Origin: Caldifarciminota bacterium
Lineage (GTDB): Bacteria; Hydrothermota; Hydrothermia; B15-G9; WFZT01
DNA length: 12,577 bases
Reading direction: 5' to 3'
Assembly: GCA_026991055.1 (NCBI GenBank)
Contig: JALXCE010000287.1
Coordinates: 1 to 12,577 of the forward strand
The notes beneath the pieces are model-generated. The model ran no database searches and was not told where the DNA came from. It saw nothing but the letters and a program-made list of their open reading frames with translations. Shown piece by piece: positions 1 through 5,636 of the stretch (position 1 is its first letter; each line of letters begins with the position of its first letter). The position numbers were made by a program, and so were the translations under genes.

Positions 1-2
1 AA

Positions 3-518
3 ATTGAGATTTCAGATGGCAGAGAATTTGATCTTGATTGGGTAGAACTGACGTTTTCTAAGCCTGTGTTTCACGGGGCATCATCAAGGCTGGGATATGT
101 GACAGAGGTCTTTGTAAAAAACCACAAAGGGACATTTCTGTTTACATCTGATGTCCAGGGGCCTATCCACGATGACCAGACAGAATTTATCCTGAGGAAT
201 AACCCACAAATCGTGTATATTGACGGTCCTATGGTATATCTGCTCGGAAATGCGTATGATGAGGAATCCCTTGAGAAGTCCATAAAAAATTTGAAGAAGA
301 TACTTGAGCTGGACAACCTTGAGACTATGGTGCTTGATCATCATTTAACCCGCGACCTCAAATGGAGAGAGTTTATCGAAGAGGTCTTTGAAGAGGCTGC
401 GAGACTCGGGAAAAAGATAGTGACAGCGGCTGAATTTATGGGGCAGGAAAACAACCTCCTCGAAGCCCGCCGCAAAGAACTCTACCAGAAATATCCAGTG
501 GATAAGAAAGGCAAATAA
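3..518 (+). CDS. UPF0282/COG2248 metallo-beta-lactamase-fold hydrolase, 5' truncated
   Basis: The frame is open from base 3 to the TAA at 516-518, giving the last 171 residues of a protein that begins before the window. A GTG at 66 is only an internal codon, because the in-frame sequence before it is protein-like and continuous. Visible motifs are VFHGASSRLGYV, FTSDVQGP, YIDGP and VLDHHLTRD. The His-His and Asp residues of DHHLTRD are of the kind used as metal ligands in metallo-beta-lactamase folds. The pattern matches UPF0282 (COG2248), predicted hydrolases of roughly 300 residues known mainly from archaea and some thermophilic bacteria; their substrate is unknown. The usual HxHxDH metal site would lie upstream and is not visible. 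The C-terminal tail (KELYQKYPVDKKGK) is charged. No co-transcribed gene follows. Family assignment is by motif recognition, and no biochemical role is claimed. Confidence 0.8.
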   Translation: MEISDGREFDLDWVELTFSKPVFHGASSRLGYVTEVFVKNHKGTFLFTSDVQGPIHDDQTEFILRNNPQIVYIDGPMVYLLGNAYDEESLEKSIKNLKKILELDNLETMVLDHHLTRDLKWREFIEEVFEEAARLGKKIVTAAEFMGQENNLLEARRKELYQKYPVDKKGK

Positions 519-600
519 CATGTTCCCATGTGTCATTTGCGGATACCAGGTGACCCGGTGAAGATTCCTCAAAATTTTCTTCAAAAATATGGGGAAGACT

Positions 601-654
601 CAAGATGTAACCCCTCACCTCGGAAGAAATTTATGCGGGGAGAGGAAGTTTTTT
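601..654 (+). repeat. Hairpin repeat copy A, left arm deleted
   Basis: It carries the tag CCCCTCACCT and the right arm GCGGGGAGAGG followed by AAG and a run of six T. The 27 bp at 627-653 are identical to 960-986 in copy C. The left arm CCTCTCCCCGC seen in copy C is missing here, so the hairpin cannot form properly. The flank TCAAGATGTA resembles those of copies B and E, suggesting the mobile unit is longer than the hairpin. Confidence 0.7.
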
Positions 655-782
655 ATGATTGGCAGTATAAATTTCTGAATTCCAGAAATTCAATTTTATG
701 AAATATTGGGCAATTGTTTGGGCCTGAGGAAGTATTCGTTACTCGTGAAACGAGTGAGACAAAACCTGAACACTACTGCCCC

Positions 783-806
783 TCCAACAGGCCTTGCCTG
801 TGGGAG
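783..806 (+). repeat. Small hairpin related to the repeat family
   Basis: CTCC-A-ACAGGC, loop CTT, GCCTGT-G-GGAG: a 10-bp stem with one A/G mismatch. The outer C-rich/G-rich arms resemble the nearby repeats, but the CCCTCACC tag is absent, so membership in the family is uncertain. Confidence 0.45.
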
Positions 807-846
807 AAAGGAAAGGGATGGGACATTTCGCTTGAAAATTTTAAAA

Positions 847-901
847 TTCAAGGTGAAGCCCTCACCCCACCCCTCTCCCGCAAAGCGGGAGAGGGAGATT
901 G
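847..901 (+). repeat. Hairpin repeat copy B
   Basis: The flank TTCAAGGTGAAG leads into the tag CCCTCACCCC and a perfect 11-bp stem: CCCTCTCCCGC at 871-881, loop AAA, GCGGGAGAGGG at 885-895. It is followed by AGATTGAT, with no T-run, so it is not an obvious terminator. From memory, very similar CCCTCACC / CCCTCTCCC-loop-GGGAGAGGG elements are dispersed in intergenic regions of many unrelated bacteria. Confidence 0.8.
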
Positions 902-930
902 ATAAAATTTAATTGAAATTTTTGCAGTTG

Positions 931-986
931 TGACCCCTCACCTGACCTCTCCCCGCTAAAAATTTATGCGGGGAGAGGAAGTTTTT
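931..986 (+). repeat. Hairpin repeat copy C, terminator-like
   Basis: The tag CCCCTCACCT (934-943) is followed by an 11-bp perfect stem, CCTCTCCCCGC at 946-956 and GCGGGGAGAGG at 968-978, with an 11-nt A/T-rich loop. AAG and five T (982-986) follow at once, the layout of a Rho-independent terminator for plus-strand transcription. Its right arm and T-run repeat exactly in copy A. Confidence 0.75.
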
Positions 987-1137
987 GAATGTGAGGCCTA
1001 TTGGTTGAACCTACAATCTGAGTCCGTTAGTTAAGCGTCACATGTTCATCCCAGCAGGTACAAATTAAGTACTCAGAATACCAAGAAGTACCTTCCTTAC
1101 AAGTAAAATTCTATGCAAAAATGACAGAAAATATTTT

Positions 1138-1183
1138 CCTCCCCCGCAAGCTATGCTTGCGGGGGAGGGTGAGGGAGGGGGTC
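1138..1183 (-). repeat. Hairpin repeat copy D, inverted
   Basis: A perfect 14-bp stem (CCTCCCCCGCAAGC at 1138-1151, loop TAT, GCTTGCGGGGGAGG at 1155-1168) is followed by GTGAGGGAGGGGG. This is the complement of the CCCTCACC tag, so the copy lies on the minus strand relative to A-C. The inner arm sequence (GCAAGC) differs from other copies while base pairing is preserved, a sign that stem structure is maintained. Confidence 0.75.
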
Positions 1184-1204
1184 TTCCACCTAAAATCTTT
1201 AAAT

Positions 1205-1271
1205 TTCAAGATGTAGCCCTCAATATGTAGCCCTCAATCTATCCCCATCCCCCGAAGTGGGAGGACTGACA
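1205..1271 (+). repeat. Decayed hairpin repeat copy E with 14-bp tandem duplication
   Basis: The flank TTCAAG is followed by two perfect tandem copies of ATGTAGCCCTCAAT (1211-1224 and 1225-1238), then a degraded C-rich/G-rich pair (TCCCCC, GAAG, TGGGAGGA). The tag and flank tie it to copies A and B; the hairpin itself is weak. Confidence 0.55.
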
Positions 1272-1298
1272 AATTTTTGATGGAGAAAGCGGAGGCCC

Positions 1299-1328
1299 TT
1301 GAAAAATAATAGTTCCAAACTGTAAATT
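1299..1328 (+). promoter_or_regulatory. Candidate sigma70-type promoter giving a leaderless mRNA
   Basis: TTGAAA at 1299-1304 (5 of 6 to TTGACA) and TAAATT at 1323-1328 (4 of 6 to TATAAT) are 18 bp apart. Transcription would start near 1335, on the ATG at 1336. No Shine-Dalgarno sequence precedes that ATG. The same arrangement is clearer before the 4283 gene. Confidence 0.45.
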
Positions 1329-1335
1329 GACACTC

Positions 1336-1974
1336 ATGCTTATAATTGGTGGGACTGGTAAAATTGGCAGAGAACTGGTAAAGCATTACTCAAACCGGGG
1401 AAAAGTCGTCTTCACCTACCACAAAAATCATGAGCTTGCAGAGAAACTCGAGAGAAAATTCAATGCCAGAGCAGTGAAACTGGATTTAAAAAATATCGAT
1501 GAAAATTTCTTTGAGCAAATAGGCAGACACGAAAGGGTAATATTCGCTGCAGGTATCTTTAAAAGGATTGAGAATATGACGCGTGAAGACCTGGATGAAC
1601 TCGTTGACATAAACTTAAAAGGCCCCATTTATCTCGCATTTAAACTTATTGAGAATGGCTCAAAAAATATTGTTTTTCTCACAGATATTAGCGGTGAAGT
1701 GCCCTACCCTTCATTTCCTCTAAATTCTATCACCTCTGCTGGAATTTTCATGCTAATTCGCACCCTCGCCCGAAGGTTAGCACCACAGGTTCTCATAAAT
1801 GGGATAGCTATCAATGCACTAAGTCCCCCATTCTCTGATTACGCCAAAAAGCTTCCGATGCAACGACTTCCAGAGATAGGAGAGGTCATCAAAACCCTTG
1901 ATTTTCTCCTCTACGAGAATTCCTATATCACAGGTCAAATTCTCAAGTTAGACGGCGGCCGATCTCTCCTTTGA
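1336..1974 (+). CDS. SDR-superfamily protein with non-canonical active site
   Basis: A 212-residue Rossmann-fold protein of the short-chain dehydrogenase/reductase (SDR) superfamily. It shows the NAD(P)-binding glycine motif GGTGKIG (residues 5-11), an NNAG-like AAG (71-73), the helix-4 Asn (DIN, N93), the catalytic-type Ser (S119, in TDISGE) and the C-terminal ITGQILKLDGG. Where classical SDRs have YxxxK, this protein reads NSITS (130-134), so both Tyr and Lys appear replaced; no nearby Yx6K alternative exists. It may bind nucleotide without classical SDR chemistry, or use other residues. At 212 residues it is slightly short for the family. I chose ATG 1336 over the in-frame TTG 1327: the extra residues add nothing to the fold, and a candidate -10 ends 7 bp before the ATG. 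Its last 27 bp overlap the convergent EamA gene. The substrate cannot be predicted. Confidence 0.8.
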   Translation: MLIIGGTGKIGRELVKHYSNRGKVVFTYHKNHELAEKLERKFNARAVKLDLKNIDENFFEQIGRHERVIFAAGIFKRIENMTREDLDELVDINLKGPIYLAFKLIENGSKNIVFLTDISGEVPYPSFPLNSITSAGIFMLIRTLARRLAPQVLINGIAINALSPPFSDYAKKLPMQRLPEIGEVIKTLDFLLYENSYITGQILKLDGGRSLL

Positions 1975-2823
1975 CGCCGCAATAATCACCGCATTAACTC
2001 CAATGAGAATGAGTATTCCACCAAGGAATTGCCTCATTGTTAGGGCGCGGTGAAGGAAAACATAGCTTCCAAGGGTAACAAGCAAAGGTTGAATGGATTT
2101 GATTATGGTCACATCAGCCGCTTTCAAGTACTTGAGCGCTTCAAAAACGGAGAATGTGGCAATAATGGGCCCCATCAGTGCCCCAGAAATTATAAATGGA
2201 ACTGAGCGGATATCCGGAAAGGCAAAGCCTGTTTTGATAAAAAGATAGACTGCGTAAATCATAAATAGCGAATAGACCCTGAACGAAACCATAAAGATGG
2301 GCTGAATATCTTTTACCTTGATCCGTACAAGTACTGTATTGAATGCAAACATCAGGGTAATTGCAACAACAACTAAGATTTTTACAATCTCGCCCTTAGG
2401 TGATGCACCGGTGATGATAATAACACCTGCAATGGCTATGAGGCCGCCTATTATCTCTACAGGTCCAAGCTTCTCATTCATTAGCAAAAATGCCCAGAGC
2501 GCGACAAAAAGAGGACTTAAATTCCCGATAAAAGACAGGAGCGAGGGATTCATTATTTTTAGAAGATAGAAAAAGATAAAAGTACCTGCAGCCTCAGATA
2601 GACCAAAATAGAGGAAAAACGTGAGATTATTCCTGACACTCTTTGAAAATCCCCTGAGTGTACGTCCAACAAAAATAAAACTCAGGAGCGATGCGACAAA
2701 GAACCACCAGAAAAGGAAAACATCAATGGGAGTATATTCCTGGGCAAATCTCGCAATAATATAAACGCTCGAATACCCCAACGCAGATATGAGAGAAAAG
2801 ATTATGCCTCTTAAACTTTTCAT
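1948..2823 (-). CDS. EamA/DMT-superfamily inner-membrane permease
   Basis: A 291-residue, strongly hydrophobic protein with about ten predicted membrane helices in two EamA-type halves (about residues 4-137 and 147-281). Each half ends with the family's typical pattern: LSPLFVALWAFLLMNEKL..EIIGGLIAIAGVIIIT in the first, and IQPLLVTLGSYVFLHRALTMRQFLGGILILIGV in the second. The drug/metabolite transporter superfamily moves small metabolites across the cytoplasmic membrane; the substrate here cannot be read from sequence. The length is normal for the family. The ATG (2823-2821) overlaps the TGA of the DUF401 gene as ATGA, implying translational coupling and a shared transcript. Its stop codon lies inside the 3' end of the convergent SDR gene, and no terminator separates the two. 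It could be an exporter, but direction and cargo are unknown. Confidence 0.88.
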   Translation of the reverse strand: MKSLRGIIFSLISALGYSSVYIIARFAQEYTPIDVFLFWWFFVASLLSFIFVGRTLRGFSKSVRNNLTFFLYFGLSEAAGTFIFFYLLKIMNPSLLSFIGNLSPLFVALWAFLLMNEKLGPVEIIGGLIAIAGVIIITGASPKGEIVKILVVVAITLMFAFNTVLVRIKVKDIQPIFMVSFRVYSLFMIYAVYLFIKTGFAFPDIRSVPFIISGALMGPIIATFSVFEALKYLKAADVTIIKSIQPLLVTLGSYVFLHRALTMRQFLGGILILIGVNAVIIAASKERSAAV

Positions 2824-4022
2824 AGGACCCTAACAATGAGCATGTAAGCCCAGAAAAGAAGGTATAAAGCAAGCACCGAGGGGAAAAGGAGTTTGTACAG
2901 CTTCACGGTATCTGCTTTAAAGTAGGTCTTTGTAACTGCAAGACAAAGATGGGCCGGTGAAAGTAGTATTCCCATAAATCCACTGACATATCCGATAAAG
3001 ATGTAGTTTAAATTTTTGCCGAGAATGCCGAGAAGCACCGGGAACCCCACGCCAATATAGGCGGAATTCACGCCTGTTAGAAATCCCACAAGAAAAGGTA
3101 TCAATACAAGCGGAATAACGGGTGAGAAGCCCCATCTAACAAGCTCATCCGGCAGGTGGTTCATCACACCAGAAAGCTCAAGCTCCCTTTTAAAAATCAT
3201 GACAAAAATGAGGATCAGGAAGATTTTCAATGAAAGCCCTTTTCGAGAGGAACCTAAAATATCTTTCCTTGAGAATTTCTTTAAAACAAACAGCGAAAGG
3301 AGTATGATTGAGAGTCCAATTACAAGGTCAAGCTTGAAAATAAGGACAAATAGAATAATGAGGTAGATAGGCCACAGGGAAAATAGAAATCTTAAGAATT
3401 TTTCCCTCTTCCTGCCATTTGAAGGGACGGAGTAGTAGGGCACTTTCCTAAAAAGCATAAATAACCCAACACCTGCCGAAAAGATAATCATGGGGGCCTG
3501 ATGAAGCCCGATTTTCCAGATTGGCACTCCGGTGATGGCTGATGCGAGAATTAGCCCGGGATAGAGGGGCCATGTGTACTCCCAGATATGCCGGAACCAG
3601 TAGTTGAAGAAGGTCAGTTTTTCAGGAGATAGTTTCATCTTTTTGCCGATCTCCTCGGCCAATGGCGCTGAAAGCATGGCTCCAGAAGGCATGGGAAGCA
3701 ATCCTATGATCATAGATGGGATGATGAAGGCGACCCGCAAGTCACTAAAAAGTCCTTCAACTGAATCTACGAATTCCTGAAGATACCCTGACCTGTAGAG
3801 TGCTTCACCAAATGAAATGATGAGCCATACAACGATGACAAGGTGGATGGTGGAATATCCGAGTGTACCAGTCAAGAGGGCTCTCAGGGTTATTTTCATG
3901 GGGATTTCGAAAAGAAGCGCGATCACAGCCGTAAGAGAGGCAAGTACAACCCATATTTCCTGTTTTAAGGCGAGTAGGACAATAGCGATTATAAAAGCAA
4001 TGGAAAACTTTAGTGTTATCAT
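2820..4022 (-). CDS. DUF401 family integral membrane protein (COG1906)
   Basis: A 400-residue polytopic membrane protein. Diagnostic stretches are LLPMPSGAMLSAP (about 108-120), the aromatic-rich NYWFRHIWEYTWPLYPG (140-156), GFLTGVNSAYIGVGFPVL (313-330) and SGFMGILLSPAHLCLAVT (347-364). These match DUF401/COG1906, a family of uncharacterised membrane proteins in archaea and thermophilic or anaerobic bacteria. The paired, polar-residue-containing half-motifs resemble re-entrant loops of ion-transporter-superfamily proteins, which suggests transport; that is inference. It is the first gene of a two-gene minus-strand operon with the EamA permease. No Shine-Dalgarno precedes the ATG. A perfect TATAAT on the minus strand ends only 11 bp before the start, so the mRNA would have almost no leader. 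Confidence 0.85.
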   Translation of the reverse strand: MITLKFSIAFIIAIVLLALKQEIWVVLASLTAVIALLFEIPMKITLRALLTGTLGYSTIHLVIVVWLIISFGEALYRSGYLQEFVDSVEGLFSDLRVAFIIPSMIIGLLPMPSGAMLSAPLAEEIGKKMKLSPEKLTFFNYWFRHIWEYTWPLYPGLILASAITGVPIWKIGLHQAPMIIFSAGVGLFMLFRKVPYYSVPSNGRKREKFLRFLFSLWPIYLIILFVLIFKLDLVIGLSIILLSLFVLKKFSRKDILGSSRKGLSLKIFLILIFVMIFKRELELSGVMNHLPDELVRWGFSPVIPLVLIPFLVGFLTGVNSAYIGVGFPVLLGILGKNLNYIFIGYVSGFMGILLSPAHLCLAVTKTYFKADTVKLYKLLFPSVLALYLLFWAYMLIVRVL

Positions 4023-4033
4023 GGTTTTGTGGA

Positions 4034-4062
4034 ATTATAAGGTAGGTGATGTGGACTGCAAA
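4034..4062 (-). promoter_or_regulatory. Candidate promoter for the DUF401-EamA operon, -35 inside the palindrome
   Basis: On the minus strand, TATAAT (4039-4034) is preceded 17 bp upstream by TTTGCA (4062-4057; 4 of 6 to TTGACA). The -10 ends 11 bp before the ATG, so transcription should begin about 5 nt from the start codon. The -35 lies in the inner part of the perfect palindrome at 4052-4094, so a protein bound there would block the promoter. Confidence 0.5.
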
Positions 4063-4094
4063 TTCGTTCGCGTTGCGAACGAATTTGCAGTCCA
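4052..4094. repeat. Perfect palindrome, 20-bp arms, 3-nt loop
   Basis: The left arm TGGACTGCAAATTCGTTCGC (4052-4071) and its exact reverse complement (4075-4094) are separated by GTT. No mismatch occurs in 20 bp. It differs in base composition from the C-rich/G-rich hairpin repeats and lacks a T-run, so it is not a typical terminator. It overlaps the -35 of the minus-strand promoter. It could be an operator, a dispersed REP-like element, or an RNA hairpin if transcribed. Confidence 0.85.
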
Positions 4095-4157
4095 ATAATA
4101 ATGGACAATCTATGAGTCTGTTCGAAAAATTTCAAAACCTTTGATTTTTAATGAAAA

Positions 4158-4228
4158 ATTCGCCCCCCACCTTATTCCTCCCCCCACGCACTTTGTGCGT
4201 GGGGGGAGGATAGGAGGGGGGAATTTTC
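4158..4228 (+). repeat. Hairpin repeat copy F, extended inverted arms
   Basis: A perfect 16-bp stem, TCCTCCCCCCACGCAC (4176-4191) and its complement (4195-4210) around loop TTT, sits inside a second imperfect stem pairing AATTCGCCCCCCACC with GGAGGGGGGAATT. Weak inverted similarity in A/T-rich sequence continues outward (about 4126 to 4260). The family resemblance to copies A-E is the C-rich tag (CCCCCCACC) plus a CCTCC...GGAGG stem; the inner arm (CACGCAC) is again different. Confidence 0.7.
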
Positions 4229-4247
4229 GAATGAGCTCGAAAATCTA

Positions 4248-4276
4248 TTGAAAGGATTGATTTTCGGGGTTAAAAT
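4248..4276 (+). promoter_or_regulatory. Sigma70-type promoter, leaderless start at ATG 4283
   Basis: TTGAAA (4248-4253) and TAAAAT (4271-4276), each 5 of 6 to consensus, are spaced exactly 17 bp apart. The expected start of transcription is 6-7 nt past the -10, at about 4282-4283, the first base of the ATG. No Shine-Dalgarno is found upstream, which fits a leaderless mRNA. Confidence 0.65.
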
Positions 4277-4282
4277 GTAAAT

Positions 4283-5092
4283 ATGAGAAAATCGAAGATA
4301 TCTGCGACAGGAGATTGGGCTCTAATCCTCGGTGCGTCAAGTGGCTTCGGAGCTGCAACTGCTAAAGAGCTGGCAAGACACGGATTCAATATCTTTGGAG
4401 TGCATTTAGATAGAAAGGCTACCCTCAAAAATGCCGAGGAAGTTATTGAATTCATTAAAAATACCGGAAAAGAAGCCGTTTTCTTCAACATAAATGCAGC
4501 CGACGATAAAAAGCGAAAGAAGGTAATGGACGAGATTGAGAATATAGTTAAATCCCAGGAAGACGATGCTCAGGTTCGGGTCCTCATGCATTCTCTTGCC
4601 TTTGGAACACTTAAAACCTTTTTTGGCGAGGATAAAATAACCTCACCTCAGTTAATGATGACCCTTGAAGTTATGGCCAACACGCTTGTTTACTGGGCGC
4701 AGGACCTTGTAGAACGTGGTTTAATGAGGCGTGGCGGAAGAATTTTTGCAATGACGAGCTCAGGTAGTCAGAAGGTGATGAAGTACTACGGTGCCGTTTC
4801 AGCTGCCAAGTGTGCCCTCGAGAGTCACATCCGACAGCTTGCACTTGAGCTCGCTCCTCTCGGAATCACAGCAAACGCCATCCGCGCCGGTGTCACAGAC
4901 ACACCAGCCCTGAGGAAAATTCCCGGGCATGAGCAAATAATCGAGCTTGTTTTGAGGATTAACCCATCAGGGAGACTCACAACTCCCGAGGACGTAGCAA
5001 AGACCATCGCTGTTTTAACTCACCCTGATCTTTACTGGATGACAGGAAATGCCATCAACGTCGATGGGGGTGAGAATATATCGGGCATATAG
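4283..5092 (+). CDS. Enoyl-ACP reductase-like SDR (FabL type)
   Basis: A 269-residue SDR protein, probably an NAD(P)H-dependent enoyl-acyl-carrier-protein reductase catalysing the last reduction of fatty-acid elongation in the cytosol. It has a classical glycine motif GASSGFG (17-23), a Ser-rich strand MTSSGS (157-162), and Y169-x6-K176 in YYGAVSAAK. The Yx6K spacing is characteristic of enoyl-ACP reductases (FabI, FabL), whereas other SDRs use Yx3K. The GxxxGxG-type dinucleotide motif resembles FabL rather than FabI. C-terminal RAGVTDTPAL and WMTGNAINVDGG also fit. It is a single-gene unit behind its own promoter, with no other fatty-acid gene nearby. ATG 4283 fits both the family's N-terminus and the promoter position. 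An alternative is an uncharacterised SDR of other specificity; assay or structure would be needed to be certain of FabL activity. Confidence 0.72.
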   Translation: MRKSKISATGDWALILGASSGFGAATAKELARHGFNIFGVHLDRKATLKNAEEVIEFIKNTGKEAVFFNINAADDKKRKKVMDEIENIVKSQEDDAQVRVLMHSLAFGTLKTFFGEDKITSPQLMMTLEVMANTLVYWAQDLVERGLMRRGGRIFAMTSSGSQKVMKYYGAVSAAKCALESHIRQLALELAPLGITANAIRAGVTDTPALRKIPGHEQIIELVLRINPSGRLTTPEDVAKTIAVLTHPDLYWMTGNAINVDGGENISGI

Positions 5093-5093
5093 G

Positions 5094-5123
5094 TTGACAC
5101 TCATGGATATGCTAATTAATAAT
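5094..5123 (+). promoter_or_regulatory. Candidate promoter for tRNA-Phe and possibly the pilus operon
   Basis: A perfect TTGACA (5094-5099) is followed after 18 bp by AATAAT (5118-5123; 5 of 6). The predicted start, about 5130, lies 6 nt before the mature tRNA. The 12-mer TTGACACTCATG here recurs at 1327-1338. Confidence 0.6.
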
Positions 5124-5135
5124 AAGAACCTGCGT

Positions 5136-5208
5136 GCCGGGGTAGCTCAGTTGGTAGAGCACGGGACTGAAAATCCCGGTGTCCCCAGTTCGATTCTGGG
5201 CCCCGGCA
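5136..5208 (+). tRNA. tRNA-Phe (GAA)
   Basis: A complete cloverleaf: acceptor GCCGGGG/CCCCGGC (5136-5142 with 5201-5207), D-arm GCTC...GAGC, anticodon stem CGGGA/TCCCG (5162-5166 with 5174-5178), loop CTGAAAA with anticodon GAA (5169-5171), five-base variable loop, and T-arm CCCAG-TTCGATT-CTGGG (5184-5200). The discriminator base is A (5208). The 3' CCA is not encoded (CTTTTT follows), so a CCA-adding enzyme is needed. The pilus-linked Roadblock gene starts 26 nt downstream with its own ribosome binding site, so co-transcription is possible; the five-T run at 5210-5214 could attenuate it. Confidence 0.97.
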
Positions 5209-5234
5209 CTTTTTAATTTATAAGGAGGTTGCAA

Positions 5235-5636
5235 ATGGACCTTACCGCCATTGAAACGATCCTCAAAGAAACCCTTGACAGTGATCCATCATTCAAAACA
5301 CTGATCCTTGTGAGTGTCGATGGATTACCACTTTCATCGGCCAGCCGTATGGAGCTTGATGAAGAGAAGCTCGCTGCAGTGTCTTCACTCGCCATTTCTA
5401 CAATTGAGAAGGTCTCAAAGGATATGGAGATCGGTGGATTGAAAGAGACCATCGTCCGCGGAGAAGATGGAGTAGTTTTCATCTACAATCTGAATAATGA
5501 GGGTGTGCTGGTTGCGCTTGCAGACAAAACGGTGAAGCTCGGGCTCGCCCTCTACCAGCTCAAAAACGCCTCTAATCTTGTTCTGAACATTCTTACCGCT
5601 TCTGGTAGCTCTGCATCAGCAGGAGAACTGGCCTGA
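5235..5636 (+). CDS. Roadblock/LC7 (MglB-like) domain protein
   Basis: A 133-residue cytosolic protein filling one Roadblock/LC7 domain: the N-terminal helix (LTAIETILKETL), the strand LILVSVDGLPLSSA (residues 24-37), the central helix EEKLAAVSSLAISTIEKVSKDM and C-terminal strands GVVFIYNLNNEGVLVALADKT. In bacteria, small Roadblock proteins such as MglB bind and activate Ras-like GTPases (MglA) that set cell polarity and control T4P-driven or gliding motility. No MglA is in the window. The start is ATG 5235, 5 nt after a strong AAGGAGGT (5222-5229); an upstream TTG at 5229 overlaps that site and is rejected. It is the first protein gene of the pilus operon, and its stop overlaps the putative CTG start of the peptidase gene. 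The last residues (ASGSSASAG) are low-complexity. The domain is confident; an MglB role is inference. Confidence 0.85.
   Translation: MDLTAIETILKETLDSDPSFKTLILVSVDGLPLSSASRMELDEEKLAAVSSLAISTIEKVSKDMEIGGLKETIVRGEDGVVFIYNLNNEGVLVALADKTVKLGLALYQLKNASNLVLNILTASGSSASAGELA

Larger units (their letters stand above)
519..1326. other. Gene-free region with a cluster of hairpin repeats
   Basis: About 800 bp with no convincing gene. Short frames at 706-912 and 714-902 read through the hairpins and give low-complexity peptides such as SPHPSPAKRERE, typical of spurious translations of C-rich repeats. The region holds at least four repeat copies (601-654, 847-901, 931-986, 1138-1183), a decayed copy (1205-1271) and a related smaller hairpin (783-806). 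A small hairpin at 741-755 (ACTCGT, loop GAA, ACGAGT) is also present. The stretch 987-1137 holds nothing I recognise. A candidate promoter for the next gene lies at 1299-1328. Confidence 0.75.

Noticed and set aside
511..540. Hairpin GCAAAT...ATTTGC with inner ACATG/CATGT over the UPF0282 stop codon as a terminator
   Set aside because: The stem is interrupted by an asymmetric internal loop and has no T-run; too weak to annotate.
706..912. Small open frames (68 and 62 residues) on the plus strand
   Set aside because: They read through the hairpin repeats, give low-complexity PSPHPSPAKRERE-type peptides, have no ribosome binding site, and two frames overlap on the same strand.
601..1271. CRISPR array
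   Set aside because: The repeats are unequal hairpins of varying sequence, spacing and orientation, not identical direct repeats with uniform spacers; no cas genes are present.
1341..1346. Perfect TATAAT as a -10 box
   Set aside because: It lies inside the SDR coding sequence (codons of LIIGG), and the upstream TTGACA is only 8 bp away, which does not fit a sigma70 promoter.
2318..2569. 83-residue plus-strand frame inside the EamA gene
   Set aside because: Shadow of the real minus-strand permease; no protein-like features.
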